Notes: a model not told the origin generated them from the sequence alone. A stretch of 64,000 bases of DNA from Marivirga sericea (GCF_900177665.1 NZ_FXAW01000007.1:1-64000), one strand, 5' to 3'; shown: positions 39,577 to 52,754, counted from the first letter of the stretch. Translations and numbers: made by a program.

Positions 39577-39607
39577 CAAAGGTAAAAAATCAGATGCATT
39601 ATCCAAA
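39577..39607 (-). promoter_or_regulatory. promoter for rpsL-rpsG-fusA-rpsJ
   Basis: Minus strand: TTTG (39607-39604), 19-base spacer, TACCTTTG (39584-39577), a full consensus match. The expected start is about 40 bases before the rpsL ATG. The -33 element lies in the loop of the upstream gene's terminator, whose T run ends beside the -7 box. Confidence 0.75.
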
Positions 39608-39618
39608 CACATCTGATT
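39583..39618 (-). terminator. intrinsic terminator after the DUF3467 gene, overlapping the rpsL promoter
   Basis: AATCAGATG (39588-39596) and CATCTGATT (39610-39618) form a 9-bp stem; on the minus strand it is followed by six T then ACC, which continues into the rpsL -7 box. It ends the rpoBC-DUF3467 transcript. Confidence 0.75.
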
Positions 39619-39656
39619 AATTATTTTCACAAAGTCCTAATTTATAAGGAATAAGC

Positions 39657-39983
39657 TTACGCTTCTCCAACATTTGAACCGAAATTCATCGGAAATTTTG
39701 GCGATTCTTCCGATTGCTTTATCGGACCAAAATTACTTTCATATTTACTTATATTATCCTTTAAGGCATTCAAAAGCCTTTTTGCATGCTCTGGAGTAAC
39801 TACAACTCTAGATTTTACCTTTGCTTTTGGCACCCCCGGCATCAACCGAATGAAGTCAATCACAAATTCACTATTCGAGTGTGCAACCATCGCCAAATTA
39901 GCATAGACTCCTTCTGCAACATCATCGGGAAGCTCAATATTAATCTGATTTTGTTGTTTCTTATTCTCTTTCTTGTCCTCCAT
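39657..39983 (-). CDS. DUF3467 protein
   Basis: 108 residues: QINIELPDDVAEGVYANLAM, VAHSNSEFVIDFIRLMPGVP, KAKVKSRVVVTPEHAKRLLN. This is the DUF3467 family, a small protein of unknown function that in Bacteroidota regularly follows rpoC. It starts 38 bases after the rpoC stop. Low Cys/Trp content and a charged N-terminus (MEDKKENKKQQN) suggest a soluble cytoplasmic protein, possibly linked to transcription. Confidence 0.85.
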   Translation of the reverse strand: MEDKKENKKQQNQINIELPDDVAEGVYANLAMVAHSNSEFVIDFIRLMPGVPKAKVKSRVVVTPEHAKRLLNALKDNISKYESNFGPIKQSEESPKFPMNFGSNVGEA

Positions 39984-40011
39984 TTTATGAATCGGATTTT
40001 ATCATCTAAAG

Positions 40012-40037
40012 AAAGACTGAATTAAGCTTCAGTCTTT
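40012..40037 (-). terminator. hairpin around the rpoC stop codon
   Basis: AAAGACTGAA (40012-40021) and TTCAGTCTTT (40028-40037) form a 10-bp stem whose 6-base loop contains the rpoC TAA. On the minus strand it is followed by CTTTAG, a weak U-tract, so it may be a partial terminator or RNA-stability element before DUF3467. Confidence 0.5.
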
Positions 40038-43000
40038 TCTTCTTTTACTTTACTTTCCTTCATACTGTCAAGTTCATCCTGAGACCCAACAATCATTTCG
40101 CTCCAATCACTCAAACCTGTACCAGCAGGGATTAAATGCCCTACAATTACATTTTCCTTAAGACCATTTAAATGATCTGCTTTACCTCTAATAGAAGCTT
40201 CACTTAGCACTTTAGTAGTCTCTTGGAAAGAGGCTGCTGAAATGAAACTTTCAGTTCCTAAAGAGGACTGTGTGATACCTTGCAATGTAGGTTTAGAAAC
40301 AGCTGGTTCAGCATCTCTAGTCTTCACTAACTTCAAGTCCTTTCTTTTCAGAGTAGAGTTTTCATCCCTTAATTTCCTAGCAGAGATGATTTGACCTGGC
40401 TTCAAATTAGGTGAATCACCTGCATCTGTCACTACTTTCATATCTAAAACTCTATCGTTTTCCTCTCGGAACACAAAGCGATCAACCACTTGGTTAGGCA
40501 AGAATGTAGTGTCACCTGATTCTAATACCTGAACTTTTTGCATCATTTGTCTTACGATCACTTCAATGTGTTTATCATTGATTTTCACACCTTGTAATCG
40601 ATAAACTTCCTGAATTTCGTTTACAATATATTCCTGCACAGCAGTCGGACCTTTAATTGACAATATATCAGAAGGTGTAGTAGCACCATCTGATAGTGCA
40701 TAACCTGCTTTTACAAAGTCATTGTCCTGAACCAAAATATGTTTCGATAGTGACACTAAATATCTCTTCTTAACTCCGTCTTTTGATTCAATATATATTT
40801 CTCTATTCCCTCTTTTGATACCTCCAAAAGTTACAACACCATCTATCTCAGACACTACTGCTGGATTTGAAGGATTTCTTGCCTCAAACAATTCTGTAAC
40901 TCGCGGAAGACCACCTGTAATATCCTTAGACTTACTTGTAGATCTTGGAATCTTAGCCAAAATCTGACCTGGCTTAAGCTTAGCCCCCTCATCAACTGAC
41001 AAGTGAGCGCCAACAGGAATGTTATAAGTTTTCGGGTCCTGACCTTTTGTATTTACAATAACAGCAGGATTCTTGGTTTTATCTTTCGTGTCGATAATAA
41101 CTTTCTCCCTATGTCCTGTTTGCTCATCTGACTCTTCCTTATAGGTTATTCCTTCTTCGATACTTTCGAATTCAGTTACTCCTTCAAACTCAGAAAGAAT
41201 CACAGCGTTATAAGGATCCCAGAAACAAAGTTCCTGATCTTTATCAACCTTTTCTCCTTCTTTGACCTTAAGTGTAGCACTATAAGGAACGTGATTACTC
41301 ATCAATACTTTCTTGCTTTTCGGATCGATGATTTTGATTTCACCTGATCTTCCCATCACCACCGTTCTTGATTCACCTTCATCATCCGTAGACTGGATAG
41401 CTCTCAAATCTTCAAATTCAACTACTCCGGCAGTCTTCGCTTTGATTGTAGCTTCAACAGCTATGTTAGAAGCAGTACCCCCAACATGGAAGGTTCTCAA
41501 TGTTAACTGAGTACCAGGCTCACCGATTGATTGTGCTGCAATTACACCAACTGAATCACCTTTTTGAGCAATCTTAGATGTCGCTAAGTTTCTTCCATAA
41601 CACTTACTACATACCCCTTGACGAGTTTCACAAGTTAAGACAGATCGTATTTCAACTTCTTCAATTAAAGCCTCATCGATTTTTTCACAAATATCATCAG
41701 TGATTGTTTCACCTGATTCAACGATCAATTCATCAGTTTGTGGGTGAAATACATCATGTACACTCACTCTTCCAAGAATACGCTCATACAGTGATTCAAC
41801 AACTTCATCATTATCTTTTAATGCCGAAACATTCAATCCTCGTAATGTGCCACAATCCACATCGTTTACAACAACATCTTGTGCTACATCTACTAGCCTT
41901 CTGGTTAAGTAACCAGCATCGGCAGTTTTCAATGCCGTATCAGCAAGACCTTTTCTAGCACCGTGGGTAGAGATAAAGTACTCAATTACATCCAGCCCCT
42001 CTCGGAAGTTAGATAAAATTGGGTTTTCAATAATACCTCCAACTGATCCTGCTAGGTTTTTCTGTGGCTTAGCCATCAAACCTCTCATACCACCCAGCTG
42101 ACGAATCTGCTCTCTTGAACCACGGGCTCCTGAGTGCATCATCATATAGATAGAGTTAAATCCTTGATTATCCTCTTCCAATTGTTGCATCAAGGTATTC
42201 GTCAATTGAGAGTTAATTCTAGTCCAAATATCAATTACCTGATTGTATCGCTCATTATCAGTGATTAGACCCATCAAGTAGTTGTTCCACACTGCATCAA
42301 CTTCTTCTTTGGCTTGTTCTACCAAGGTATCCTTCACTTCAGGAACCATAATATCGCCAAGTCCCATTGAAAGACCTCCTTTATAAGCACTTTGGAAACC
42401 TAATTCCTTAATATTATCTAAGAAATTAGCAGTTTTAGCTGATCCTGCTAATTTATATACATGCGCAATAATACCCTGTAAGTTCTTTTTAGTCAATAAT
42501 TGATCAATGTAACCTACCTCTTCTGGTACACTTTCATTGAAAATTACACGACCTGCAACAGTATCAACTATTTTAGTCTCAAGCTCACCGTCAGCATTTC
42601 GCACCTTAGTTCTTAACTGAATATTTGCATGTTTTGAAAGCTTCTTCTCATTGATAGCAATAATTACTTCTTCAGAGCTATAGAATCTTTTACCTTCACC
42701 AATTACAGGCTCTTCCTTAGTTGATTTTCTTCCTTTAGAAACATAATACAGACCTAAAACCATATCCTGAGATGGTACAGTAATAGGAGCCCCGTTTGCA
42801 GGATTTAATATATTATGAGAAGAAAGCATTAAAGTTGAAGCTTCCAAAATAGCTTCATGTCCTAAAGGAACGTGAACCGCCATTTGGTCACCATCAAAAT
42901 CGGCATTAAATGCAGTACACGCTAATGGGTGTAACTGAATTGCTTTACCTTCAATCAATTTCGGCTGGAAGGCTTGTATACCTAAACGGTGAAGTGTTGG

Positions 43001-44320
43001 AGCCCTGTTTAATAGCACAGGATGTCCTTTCATCACATTCTCTAAAATATCCCAAACCACAGGATCTTTTCTATCTACAATTTTCTTTGCAGACTTCACC
43101 GTTTTCACGATACCCCTTTCAATTAATTTCCTAATGATGAAAGGTTTGAAAAGCTCAGCGGCCATGTTTTTAGGCAAACCACATTCGTGCATTTTTAACT
43201 CCGGTCCTACAACAATTACAGAACGACCAGAATAATCCACCCTTTTACCTAATAAGTTTTGACGGAATCTACCTTGCTTACCTTTCAACATATCAGAAAG
43301 GGACTTCAAAGCTCTGTTTCCATCAGATCTTACTGCATTTACTTTTCTTGAGTTATCAAACAATGAATCAACAGCTTCTTGCAACATCCTCTTCTCATTT
43401 CTAAGGATAACTTCAGGCGCTTTGATATCGATCAACCTTTTTAGACGGTTGTTTCTGATAATAACTCTTCTGTATAAATCATTCAAATCAGAAGTCGCAA
43501 ATCTACCACCGTCAAGAGGTACTAAAGGTCTTAGTTCAGGCGGAATTACAGGCACCATTCTGATGATCATCCATTCTGGACGATTTTCGATTCTTGTTCT
43601 TGCATCACGGAAAGCTTCTACTACTCTCAATCTCTTTAAAGCTTCTGCTTTTCGTTGTTGAGAAGTATCAGTCGCTGCCTGATGTCTTAATTCATAAGAA
43701 AGCTCATCTAACTGAATTCTGCTTAAAAGCATATCCAGAGACTCTGCTCCCATTTTAGCTATAAACTTGTTTGGATCGTCATCGTCTAACTTCTGATTTT
43801 CTGCCGGAAGTTTATCTAAAATATCTAAATATTCATCTTCCGTCAAGAAATCCATGTAGGCAATACCGTCCTCTTCCTTCACACCTGGCTGAATTACTAC
43901 GTATCTTTCATAGTAAATAATCTGATCCAACTTTTTCGTTGGTAGACCCAATAGGTATCCTATTTTGTTAGGTAGAGACTTAAAATACCAAATATGAGCA
44001 ACAGGTACTACCAATTCGATATGCCCCATTCGCTCTCTACGAACTTTCTTTTCAGTTACTTCAACACCACATCTATCACAAATGATGCCTTTATATCTGA
44101 TCCTTTTATATTTTCCACAATGACATTCCCAGTCTTTTACAGGTCCAAATATTCTTTCACAGAATAGACCACCCATTTCCGGCTTATAAGTACGGTAGTT
44201 AATGGTTTCAGGCTGAGTGACTTCACCATGAGAACTTTCCAGAATAGATTCTGGAGAAGCCAAGCTAATGGTGATTTTTGAAAAGTCAGTGTTAATTTTT
44301 TTATTTTTCTTGAACGCCAT
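40022..44320 (-). CDS. rpoC: RNA polymerase beta' subunit
   Basis: 1432 residues. The N-terminal zinc ribbon (about 65-87: CHCGKYK...ICDRCG) and the second zinc site (about 894-908: [13 protein letters not shown]) are intact. The active-site [12 protein letters not shown] lies at about 471-482 and carries the three Mg-binding Asp. The bridge and trigger helices are in the [11 protein letters not shown] region. No split or intein. It starts 52 bases after rpoB; a GGGGC/GCCCC hairpin (44339-44356) lies in between. Confidence 0.98.
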   Translation of the reverse strand: MAFKKNKKINTDFSKITISLASPESILESSHGEVTQPETINYRTYKPEMGGLFCERIFGPVKDWECHCGKYKRIRYKGIICDRCGVEVTEKKVRRERMGHIELVVPVAHIWYFKSLPNKIGYLLGLPTKKLDQIIYYERYVVIQPGVKEEDGIAYMDFLTEDEYLDILDKLPAENQKLDDDDPNKFIAKMGAESLDMLLSRIQLDELSYELRHQAATDTSQQRKAEALKRLRVVEAFRDARTRIENRPEWMIIRMVPVIPPELRPLVPLDGGRFATSDLNDLYRRVIIRNNRLKRLIDIKAPEVILRNEKRMLQEAVDSLFDNSRKVNAVRSDGNRALKSLSDMLKGKQGRFRQNLLGKRVDYSGRSVIVVGPELKMHECGLPKNMAAELFKPFIIRKLIERGIVKTVKSAKKIVDRKDPVVWDILENVMKGHPVLLNRAPTLHRLGIQAFQPKLIEGKAIQLHPLACTAFNADFDGDQMAVHVPLGHEAILEASTLMLSSHNILNPANGAPITVPSQDMVLGLYYVSKGRKSTKEEPVIGEGKRFYSSEEVIIAINEKKLSKHANIQLRTKVRNADGELETKIVDTVAGRVIFNESVPEEVGYIDQLLTKKNLQGIIAHVYKLAGSAKTANFLDNIKELGFQSAYKGGLSMGLGDIMVPEVKDTLVEQAKEEVDAVWNNYLMGLITDNERYNQVIDIWTRINSQLTNTLMQQLEEDNQGFNSIYMMMHSGARGSREQIRQLGGMRGLMAKPQKNLAGSVGGIIENPILSNFREGLDVIEYFISTHGARKGLADTALKTADAGYLTRRLVDVAQDVVVNDVDCGTLRGLNVSALKDNDEVVESLYERILGRVSVHDVFHPQTDELIVESGETITDDICEKIDEALIEEVEIRSVLTCETRQGVCSKCYGRNLATSKIAQKGDSVGVIAAQSIGEPGTQLTLRTFHVGGTASNIAVEATIKAKTAGVVEFEDLRAIQSTDDEGESRTVVMGRSGEIKIIDPKSKKVLMSNHVPYSATLKVKEGEKVDKDQELCFWDPYNAVILSEFEGVTEFESIEEGITYKEESDEQTGHREKVIIDTKDKTKNPAVIVNTKGQDPKTYNIPVGAHLSVDEGAKLKPGQILAKIPRSTSKSKDITGGLPRVTELFEARNPSNPAVVSEIDGVVTFGGIKRGNREIYIESKDGVKKRYLVSLSKHILVQDNDFVKAGYALSDGATTPSDILSIKGPTAVQEYIVNEIQEVYRLQGVKINDKHIEVIVRQMMQKVQVLESGDTTFLPNQVVDRFVFREENDRVLDMKVVTDAGDSPNLKPGQIISARKLRDENSTLKRKDLKLVKTRDAEPAVSKPTLQGITQSSLGTESFISAASFQETTKVLSEASIRGKADHLNGLKENVIVGHLIPAGTGLSDWSEMIVGSQDELDSMKESKVKEEKTEA

Positions 44321-44372
44321 AATAAAGTATATCTAAATGGGGCCGGTTAAAGCCCCGATAAAACAAATGAAA

Positions 44373-47300
44373 TTAGTCTAGAGTGATTTCTAGAGCTAGA
44401 CCTCTTAATTCATGAACCAATACATTGAATGATTCAGGAATATTCGGTTTACCCATATTTTCACCTTTGACAATAGCTTCGTAGGCTTTAGCTCTTCCAA
44501 TCACATCATCTGATTTGATTGTAAGAATCTCTTGCAGAACATGAGAAGCACCGAAGGCCTCCAATGCCCAAACCTCCATCTCACCGAAACGCTGACCACC
44601 AAACTGAGCTTTACCACCCAATGGTTGCTGAGTTATAAGTGAGTATGGTCCGATAGAACGAGCATGCATCTTGTCATCAATTAAGTGACCTAATTTCAGC
44701 ATGTAAATAACTCCGACAGTAACTTTTTGGTCAAAAATATCACCTGTTAAACCGTCATAAAGATGTGTTCTACCAAATTCAGGTAAGCCAGCTTCAGCTA
44801 ATTCAGCAGAAACTTCATCAGAGGATGCACCGTCAAAAATAGGTGTAGCATACTTCCTACCTAATTTCAATCCTGCCCAACCTAACACAGTTTCATAGAT
44901 CTGACCTATGTTCATCCTTGAAGGTACACCTAGCGGATTCAATACGATATCTACTGGGGTTCCATCTTCTAAGAATGGCATGTCTTCATCACGAACTATT
45001 TTGGCTACAACACCTTTGTTTCCGTGACGACCGGCCATTTTATCTCCTACTTTCAATTTACGTTTTTTAGCAACATAAACTTTAGCAAGCTGAACTATAC
45101 CTGCTGGCAATTCATCTCCTACTTCAATAGTAAATCTCTCTCTCTTAAATTTACCTGCTATTTCGTTTCTTCTTTTGTTATAATTTCTAACTAAATCAAC
45201 GATAAGCTTATTAGTATTATCATCGTTAGTCCAATTATCCAAAATCAAATCAGAAATCAAATTCACCTCTTCAGGAACATTGTAGTTACTTTCATCTCTG
45301 TAAATGTTCTTCTCAGGGAATAAGTTCTTTTCAATATTGTTTTGAGTGAATTTAACACCTTTACTCATGATCTCGTCACCAAACTTATGCTTGATTCCTT
45401 GACAAGTTTTACCTTCAAGTAAAGTAGCTAATTTCTCGATCTTAAGATTTCTCAATTTCAATAATTGACGGCTATATTCTTTCGCCAAAACAACAACTTC
45501 TTTCTTAGCGTCCGCTCTTCCGTCCTTATCTTTTTTGTGTCTAGCAAAAAGCTTGGTATCAATCACTACACCTCTTAAAGATGGTGAAGCTTTCATCGAA
45601 GCATCTTTAACATCACCCGCTTTGTCTCCGAAAATTGCTCTTAAAAGCTTTTCTTCAGGAGTTGGATCAGTTTCACCTTTAGGTGTGATTTTACCAATAA
45701 GGATATCTCCTTCTTTGATTTCAGTACCCGTTCTGATGATACCGTTTTCGTCAAGGTTTTTAACCGCTTCTTCACTAACATTTGGAATTTCAGAAGTTAA
45801 TTCTTCCTCTCCACGCTTAGTATCTCTAACTTCTAATTCAAATTCTTCAATGTGAATAGAAGTAAATATATCTTCTCTAACAACTCTTTCAGAGATTACA
45901 ATCGCATCCTCAAAGTTGTAACCTTGCCATGGCATAAATGCCACTTTCATGTTACGTCCAATAGCTAATTCACCTTTTTCAGTTGCATAACCATCACAAA
46001 GGATTTGACCTTTTTTCACTTTATCACCCTTGTAAACTAGTGGTCTAAGGTTGATAGTTGTATTCTGGTTAGTTCTTCTGAATTTGATTAGATCGTATAC
46101 CCTATCATCATCTTCGAATGAAACCAATTCTTCCTCATCATTCATGTCGTATTTCACGACAATTTTTGTAGCATCAACAAAAACAACAACTCCGTCTTTT
46201 TCTGCTACAATCATTGATCTAGAATCTCTGGCAACTCTTCCTTCAAGACCCGTACCTACAATTGGTGCTTCTGGTCTTAATAAAGGAACAGCTTGACGCT
46301 GCATGTTTGATCCCATCAAAGCTCTGTTCGCATCATCATGCTCCAAGAATGGAATCATTGAAGCAGCAACGGAAACAATTTGATTAGGAGCAATATCCAT
46401 GTACGAAAGCTCTTTCGGTTCTAACACTGGGAAATCACCTTCAAATCTCGCTTTCACTCTATCATTAAGATATTTACCAGAGTCATCTATAGGGGCATTA
46501 GCCTGCGCAATATTATGATCATCTTCCTCTTCAGCAGTAAGGTATAGTACATTACCACTCATATCTACTTTACCACCTTCAACTTTCCTATACGGAGTTT
46601 CAATGAATCCCATACCATTTACTTTGGCATGTACACACAATGAAGAAATCAATCCAATGTTTGGACCCTCAGGCGTTTCAATTGTACATAATCTACCATA
46701 GTGAGTATAGTGAACATCACGAACCTCGAAACCTGCTCGTTCTCTAGAAAGACCACCAGGTCCTAATGCTGACATTCTCCTTTTATGGGTTACCTCAGAT
46801 AATGGATTCGTTTGATCCATAAACTGAGATAATTGGTTGGTACCAAAGAATGAGTTTATAACAGAAGACAATGTCCTAGCGTTTATTAAATCAACCGGCT
46901 TAAAGTCTTCGTTATCTCTCACATTCATTCTTTCTCTGATGGTTCTTGCCATTCTAGCCAAACCAACACCGAATTGAGCGTATAACTGCTCCCCTACTGT
47001 TCTTACTCTTCTATTACTTAAGTGGTCAATATCATCAACAATAGCTTTAGAGTTGATCAAGCCAATAAGGTATTTCACAATATGGATTATATCCACCTTC
47101 GTTAAGACCTTAGTTTCAGCGTCTATATCTAAACCTAATTTTTTATTGATTCTATATCTACCAACTTCACCTAAGTCATATCTCTTCTCTGAAAAGAAAA
47201 GATTTTGAATTATCTCTCTTGCAGTTGCTTCATCAGGAGCTTCAGTATTACGCAATTGACGATAAATTTGCTCAACTGCTTCCTTTTCTGAATTGGAGTT

Positions 47301-48245
47301 ATCCTTCTGAAGCGTATTATAAACAATGCTGTAGTCAGTGATATTAACATCAGTTCTATGAAGAATGATGGACTTAACACCAGCATCAATAATTAATTCT
47401 ATATCTTCTTCTTCTATAACAGAATCTCTTTCCAATAAGACTTCATTTCTATCGATAGATACAACCTCTCCAGTATCTTCATCCACAAAATCTTCCGTCC
47501 AAGTCTTCAATACTCTAGCGGCCAATTTACGTCCAATGACCTTTTTCAGCGCTGCTTTAGTACCATCGACCTCTTCAGACAAATTAAAGAGATCTAAAAT
47601 ATCTTTATCAGAACCATAACCAATTGCACGTAGCAATGTAGTCACAGGGAATTTCTTCTTCCTGTCAATGTACGCATACATGACATTATTCACATCGGTA
47701 GCGAATTCAATCCAAGAACCTTTAAAAGGAATGATTCGTGCAGAATATAATTTCGTCCCGTTGGTGTGTTTACTTTGAGCAAAGAACACACCAGGTGATC
47801 TATGCAATTGTGAAACAATCACACGTTCAGCACCATTAATGATAAATGAGCCTTTTTCGGTCATATAAGGGATGTTCCCTAAAAATACCTCTTGCTCAAT
47901 GGTTTCAAAGTCTTCATTATCCTCATCATTGCAAATCAAACGTAGTTTTGCCTTCAAAGGAACAGAATAAGTTAATCCCCTATCAATACATCCATCAATA
48001 TCATATTTTGGTGGATCTACCAAATAATCAACAAATTCCAAAACGAAATTCTCTCTGGAATCAGAAATAGGGAAATTTTCTTGAAATACTTTAAAAATTC
48101 CTTCTTCAGCTCTCTTTTCAGCGGGAGTTTCCAATTGGAAAAAATCCTGGAAAGATTGGAGTTGAACATCAAGGAAATCAGGATAATCAATTACTGCCTT
48201 AATTGAGGAGAAATTGATTCTTTCAGATTGATTTATATTAGCCAA
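44373..48245 (-). CDS. rpoB: RNA polymerase beta subunit
   Basis: 1290 residues. The start codon is TTG at 48245; an in-frame stop lies just upstream and no ATG precedes the conserved [12 protein letters not shown], so the TTG is well supported. The rifampicin pocket (about 465-530) reads [20 protein letters not shown] then [10 protein letters not shown], wild-type at the key His and Ser positions. The C-terminal [18 protein letters not shown] and [20 protein letters not shown] are canonical. Coupled with rpoC downstream. Confidence 0.97.
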   Translation of the reverse strand: MANINQSERINFSSIKAVIDYPDFLDVQLQSFQDFFQLETPAEKRAEEGIFKVFQENFPISDSRENFVLEFVDYLVDPPKYDIDGCIDRGLTYSVPLKAKLRLICNDEDNEDFETIEQEVFLGNIPYMTEKGSFIINGAERVIVSQLHRSPGVFFAQSKHTNGTKLYSARIIPFKGSWIEFATDVNNVMYAYIDRKKKFPVTTLLRAIGYGSDKDILDLFNLSEEVDGTKAALKKVIGRKLAARVLKTWTEDFVDEDTGEVVSIDRNEVLLERDSVIEEEDIELIIDAGVKSIILHRTDVNITDYSIVYNTLQKDNSNSEKEAVEQIYRQLRNTEAPDEATAREIIQNLFFSEKRYDLGEVGRYRINKKLGLDIDAETKVLTKVDIIHIVKYLIGLINSKAIVDDIDHLSNRRVRTVGEQLYAQFGVGLARMARTIRERMNVRDNEDFKPVDLINARTLSSVINSFFGTNQLSQFMDQTNPLSEVTHKRRMSALGPGGLSRERAGFEVRDVHYTHYGRLCTIETPEGPNIGLISSLCVHAKVNGMGFIETPYRKVEGGKVDMSGNVLYLTAEEEDDHNIAQANAPIDDSGKYLNDRVKARFEGDFPVLEPKELSYMDIAPNQIVSVAASMIPFLEHDDANRALMGSNMQRQAVPLLRPEAPIVGTGLEGRVARDSRSMIVAEKDGVVVFVDATKIVVKYDMNDEEELVSFEDDDRVYDLIKFRRTNQNTTINLRPLVYKGDKVKKGQILCDGYATEKGELAIGRNMKVAFMPWQGYNFEDAIVISERVVREDIFTSIHIEEFELEVRDTKRGEEELTSEIPNVSEEAVKNLDENGIIRTGTEIKEGDILIGKITPKGETDPTPEEKLLRAIFGDKAGDVKDASMKASPSLRGVVIDTKLFARHKKDKDGRADAKKEVVVLAKEYSRQLLKLRNLKIEKLATLLEGKTCQGIKHKFGDEIMSKGVKFTQNNIEKNLFPEKNIYRDESNYNVPEEVNLISDLILDNWTNDDNTNKLIVDLVRNYNKRRNEIAGKFKRERFTIEVGDELPAGIVQLAKVYVAKKRKLKVGDKMAGRHGNKGVVAKIVRDEDMPFLEDGTPVDIVLNPLGVPSRMNIGQIYETVLGWAGLKLGRKYATPIFDGASSDEVSAELAEAGLPEFGRTHLYDGLTGDIFDQKVTVGVIYMLKLGHLIDDKMHARSIGPYSLITQQPLGGKAQFGGQRFGEMEVWALEAFGASHVLQEILTIKSDDVIGRAKAYEAIVKGENMGKPNIPESFNVLVHELRGLALEITLD

Positions 48246-48416
48246 GGCTCTGAATATTTAAAGTTGTGTAAATCTATAGTGTGCAATTAAGCACTATCCT
48301 GCTGCATAAATTAGTACAAACAGGAAAAGACCTGACCACGAAAACGAAAAATCGTCATCGGGGACCAGGCCTAATTTCTTGGGCAGAAATCAGTTAATCC
48401 TTTCAGGATCAACTTG
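48246..48416 (-). other. structured leader between rplL and rpoB
   Basis: On the minus strand this 171-base gap holds several hairpins: ATCCT/AGGAT (48395-48407), ATTTCT/AGAAAT (about 48373-48390), a CCTG...CAGG stem, and AGTGC/GCA-CACT (48278-48295). CAGG (about 48333) can pair either upstream with CCTGG (about 48366) or downstream with CCTG (48321-48324), so alternative folds are possible. It could be an attenuator or RNase processing site. Confidence 0.4.
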
Positions 48417-48794
48417 TTACTTTAATTCAACTTCTGCTCCAGCTTCTTCAAGTTGCTTCTTAAGCGCCTCTGCTTCGTCTTTAGCTACTCCTTCTTTTAT
48501 TGCTTTAGGAGCACCATCAACTAATTCTTTTGCTTCTTTCAAGCCTAAACCTGTCAATTCTTTAACAGCTTTTACAACTTGTAATTTAGCAGCACCTGCA
48601 GAAGTTAAAACTACATCAAAAGATGTTTTCTCTTCTGCTGCATCTCCTCCGCCAGCACCGCCAGCTGCCATTACAGGCGCAGCTGCTGCTGCAGGTTCGA
48701 TACCGTGTGTTTCTTTTAGGTAATCAGCAAGTTCATTAACTTCTTTTACTGTTAATTCTACTAATTGATCTCCAATTGCTTTGATATCAGCCAT
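48417..48794 (-). CDS. rplL: 50S ribosomal protein L7/L12
   Basis: 125 residues: N-terminal dimer domain, an Ala/Gly hinge ([17 protein letters not shown]), and the C-domain [40 protein letters not shown]. It recruits GTPase factors. It precedes rpoB across a 171-base leader. Confidence 0.97.
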   Translation of the reverse strand: MADIKAIGDQLVELTVKEVNELADYLKETHGIEPAAAAAPVMAAGGAGGGDAAEEKTSFDVVLTSAGAAKLQVVKAVKELTGLGLKEAKELVDGAPKAIKEGVAKDEAEALKKQLEEAGAEVELK

Positions 48795-48841
48795 GATTGT
48801 GTTATTTAAATTTTAATGATTTTGTTCTAGTAATTTGTTAA

Positions 48842-49372
48842 TTATTGTGCTCTTTCTTCAAGTGCTTTCACTAATCCTGAAACAGTATGTCCTCCGCTTT
48901 GTAAAGCAGAAATAACATTCTTAGCAGGTGATTGTAATAGACCCACAATATCGCCAAGCATATCTTTCTTAGATTTAAGTTCGCTTAGTGGCGTTAAGTG
49001 TTCTGCACCTACGTAAATATCAGTATCTATAGCAGCAGCTTTAAATAAAGGCCTTTCTGTACTGTTTTTCTTATGAAATTCTTTTATAACCTTAGCAGGT
49101 GCATTACCTACTTCAGGAGAAAACAGAATTCCTGAGAAACCTTTTAATGATTCAAATATTGCAGTATAATCTCCTTCCTGCTTCTCTAATGCTTTTTGTA
49201 TTAAAGAGTTTTTCACTACTTTATACTCAAGCCCTTTTTCAAAACAAAGTTGACGAAAGGTATTAGTTTGCGAAACAGTCATTCCTGAACCATCTGCCAG
49301 ATAAAAATGCGGATATTCTGCAAATTTTTCTGTAAGTTCCTCTATTAGTTGTCCTTTTTCTTTTTTATTCAT
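48842..49372 (-). CDS. rplJ: 50S ribosomal protein L10
   Basis: 176 residues: MNKKEKGQLIEELTEKFAEY, LADGSGMTVSQTNTFRQLC, FEKGLEYKVVKNSLIQKALE. L10 is the base of the stalk and binds L7/L12 dimers with its C-terminal helix. One base after rplA. Confidence 0.96.
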   Translation of the reverse strand: MNKKEKGQLIEELTEKFAEYPHFYLADGSGMTVSQTNTFRQLCFEKGLEYKVVKNSLIQKALEKQEGDYTAIFESLKGFSGILFSPEVGNAPAKVIKEFHKKNSTERPLFKAAAIDTDIYVGAEHLTPLSELKSKKDMLGDIVGLLQSPAKNVISALQSGGHTVSGLVKALEERAQ

Positions 49373-49373
49373 A

Positions 49374-50072
49374 TTAAATTCCAGCTATAGAGTTTTTATC
49401 AATTGAGATGCCCTTGCTCATCGTTGATGACATGGTCATACTCATGAAATAAGTACCTTTAGAAGAAGCTGGTTTCAACTTCGCTAAAGTTTGAATTAAT
49501 TCATTAGCATTCTCAGTAATTTTCTCTTTCGAGAAGGAAGCTTTACCAATACTTGCATGAATAATTCCGAACTTGTCCACTTTAAAATCAATTTTACCTG
49601 ATTTTACTTCTTGGACCGCCTTTCCTACATCAAGTGTAACAGTTCCTGATTTTGGATTCGGCATAAGACCTCTTGGTCCTAGCACTTTACCTAACCTACC
49701 TACTTTTGCCATAACAGTAGGCATTGTTACGATAATATCAATGTCTGTCCAACCACCTTCGATTTTTTTGATGTACTCATCCAATCCAACGTAGTCTGCA
49801 CCAGCATCTTTTGCTTCCTGCTCTTTGTCAGGAGTTACTAATGCTAACACTTTCACATCTTTACCTGTTCCGTGGGGAAGTGCCACAACACCTCTAACCA
49901 TTTGATCAGCTTTACGCGGATCAACTCCTAATCTTATGTCTAGGTCAACAGAAGCATCAAACTTGGTAGTTGTAATTTCTTTAACTAGAGAAGACGCCTC
50001 ATCTAAAGCATATACTTTAGTTGAGTCCAATTTCTCAGCTGCAATTTTCTGATTTTTAGTAAGCTTTGCCAT
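49374..50072 (-). CDS. rplA: 50S ribosomal protein L1
   Basis: 232 residues: [57 protein letters not shown]1 forms the E-site stalk and in other bacteria represses rplKA. Twelve bases after rplK. Confidence 0.97.
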   Translation of the reverse strand: MAKLTKNQKIAAEKLDSTKVYALDEASSLVKEITTTKFDASVDLDIRLGVDPRKADQMVRGVVALPHGTGKDVKVLALVTPDKEQEAKDAGADYVGLDEYIKKIEGGWTDIDIIVTMPTVMAKVGRLGKVLGPRGLMPNPKSGTVTLDVGKAVQEVKSGKIDFKVDKFGIIHASIGKASFSKEKITENANELIQTLAKLKPASSKGTYFMSMTMSSTMSKGISIDKNSIAGI

Positions 50073-50084
50073 TTTACCTATTTT

Positions 50085-50528
50085 TTAAGATTTCCAAGGA
50101 GCAGTTCCTGTAACTTTAATTCCCATGCTTCTCGCAGTTCCTGCAACCTGACGCATAGCTGATTCAATTTTAAATGCATTCAAATCAGTCATTTTGGTTT
50201 CAGCTATTTCTTTAACTTGATCCCAAGTCACAGAGCCAACCTTAACACGGTTTGGCTCAGCAGAACCTTTTTTCTTCTTAGAAGCATCTAATAAAAGTAC
50301 CGGAGCTGGAGGAGTTTTAATTACAAAATCAAAAGATTTATCTTTGTAAATTGTAATAACAACTGGCAATACTTGCCCAGCTTTGTCTTGAGTCCTTCCA
50401 TTAAATTGCTTACAGAACTCCATTATGTTTAGTCCTTTACTACCTAATGCAGGACCAACGGGAGGTGACGGATTTGCTGCACCCCCTTTAATCTGTAATT
50501 TCAGATATCCACTTATTTCCTTAGCCAT
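50085..50528 (-). CDS. rplK: 50S ribosomal protein L11
   Basis: 147 residues: [60 protein letters not shown]11 is the thiostrepton and RelA-activation site on the GTPase centre. Four bases after nusG. Confidence 0.97.
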   Translation of the reverse strand: MAKEISGYLKLQIKGGAANPSPPVGPALGSKGLNIMEFCKQFNGRTQDKAGQVLPVVITIYKDKSFDFVIKTPPAPVLLLDASKKKKGSAEPNRVKVGSVTWDQVKEIAETKMTDLNAFKIESAMRQVAGTARSMGIKVTGTAPWKS

Positions 50529-50532
50529 CTTG

Positions 50533-51084
50533 CTATTCTGTTTTTTCTACTTGCATGTAATTCAATTCCACCGGAGTATTTCTTCCAAAGATTTTCACCA
50601 TAACATTTAGCTTCTTTCTTTCTTCAAAAACCTCCTCTACGGATCCGGTAAACCCACTGAACGGCCCATCCATCACTTTCACTGCTTCTCCTATTATGTA
50701 AGGAGTACTCAGCTTCTCGTCCATTTCTTCAGTTTCATCAACCTTTCCGAGTATACGGTTCACCTCATTTTGTCTCAAAGGAACCGGTTCTTTCTCATCA
50801 CCTTGTCCACCTAAGAATCCAATTACTCCAGGAATACTGGTGATCACGTGATGCGCTTCTCCATGAGATATATCAGCCGATACAAAAACATAGCCCGGAA
50901 AGAAATTCTTTTCCCTGACACGCTTTTTCCCATTCCTCATTTCATACACCTTTTCAGTAGGTATAAGTATTTGAGGGATGAAATCTTCTATTTTTTGTCG
51001 AGCAATCTCATTTTCAAGATAAGTTTTAATCTTCTTCTCTTGACCACTGATTACTCTTAAAACGTACCATTTATATTCTGACAT
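50533..51084 (-). CDS. nusG: transcription antitermination/elongation factor NusG
   Basis: 183 residues. NGN domain: [51 protein letters not shown] domain: [20 protein letters not shown]. It binds RNA polymerase clamp and couples to S10/Rho. It lies between secE and rplK, the universal position. Confidence 0.97.
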   Translation of the reverse strand: MSEYKWYVLRVISGQEKKIKTYLENEIARQKIEDFIPQILIPTEKVYEMRNGKKRVREKNFFPGYVFVSADISHGEAHHVITSIPGVIGFLGGQGDEKEPVPLRQNEVNRILGKVDETEEMDEKLSTPYIIGEAVKVMDGPFSGFTGSVEEVFEERKKLNVMVKIFGRNTPVELNYMQVEKTE

Positions 51085-51105
51085 TATCTCAATATATCTT
51101 AAATG

Positions 51106-51297
51106 CTAAAATGCATTATAAAACCACTCCATCGCATTATCAAATGCCAAATCAATAACACCTATCAACAGGGCAAAAATTAAAGCTCCAACTAATACCA
51201 AAATAGAACTATTTTGTAGCTTACTGTACGGTGGCCAAGTTACTTTATATCGCATTTCTGACCACGATTCTTTTAAGAATAAACTTAATTTTTGCAT
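51106..51297 (-). CDS. secE: SecE preprotein translocase subunit
   Basis: 63 residues, the minimal single-span form: amphipathic LSLFLKESWSEMRYKVTWP, then SSILVLVGALIFALLIGVI as the tilted transmembrane helix. It clamps SecY. It starts 21 bases after the tRNA-Trp 3' end. Confidence 0.93.
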   Translation of the reverse strand: MQKLSLFLKESWSEMRYKVTWPPYSKLQNSSILVLVGALIFALLIGVIDLAFDNAMEWFYNAF

Positions 51298-51318
51298 CTT
51301 ATTAATGTGTTAAAATTG

Positions 51319-51391
51319 CACGGGTGGAGGGACTCGAACCCCCAGCCAATGGTTTTGGAGACCACTACTCTACCAATTGAGCTACACCCGT
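51319..51391 (-). tRNA. tRNA-Trp (CCA anticodon)
   Basis: On the minus strand ACGGGTG pairs with CACCCGT (7-bp acceptor), GCTCAATTGGTAGAGTA gives the D-arm, the anticodon loop CTCCAAA has CCA (51358-51356), and GGGTTCGAGTCCC is the T-arm. The CCA tail is not encoded. It lies between tuf and secE and would be released from the secE-nusG transcript. Confidence 0.95.
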
Positions 51392-51419
51392 ATTTACCAA
51401 TGCAACTCAAAATGGTCTG

Positions 51420-51451
51420 CAAAGGTAGACAAAAGTTTTATAAGAAACAAA
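51420..51451 (-). promoter_or_regulatory. promoter for tRNA-Trp, secE to rpoC
   Basis: Minus strand: TTTG (51451-51448), 20-base spacer, TACCTTTG (51427-51420). The -33 TTTG touches the end of the tuf terminator stem. It precedes tRNA-Trp by about 30 bases. Confidence 0.65.
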
Positions 51452-51478
51452 TGCGCTCTCAAAATTTCGAGAGCGCAT
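51451..51478 (-). terminator. tuf terminator hairpin
   Basis: ATGCGCTCTC (51451-51460) and GAGAGCGCAT (51469-51478) form a perfect 10-bp stem with an 8-base loop, 29 bases after the tuf stop. The tract after it (TTTGTTTC on the minus strand) is only partly T. Confidence 0.75.
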
Positions 51479-51506
51479 CGTTTAATTTATTACTAAATCT
51501 TAAGTA

Positions 51507-52694
<1,188 letters not shown>

Positions 52695-52754
52695 ATTTGA
52701 AAAATCCTCAGTTTAGTTAAAATTTATAATATATTTATTCAATAACACTGATTG

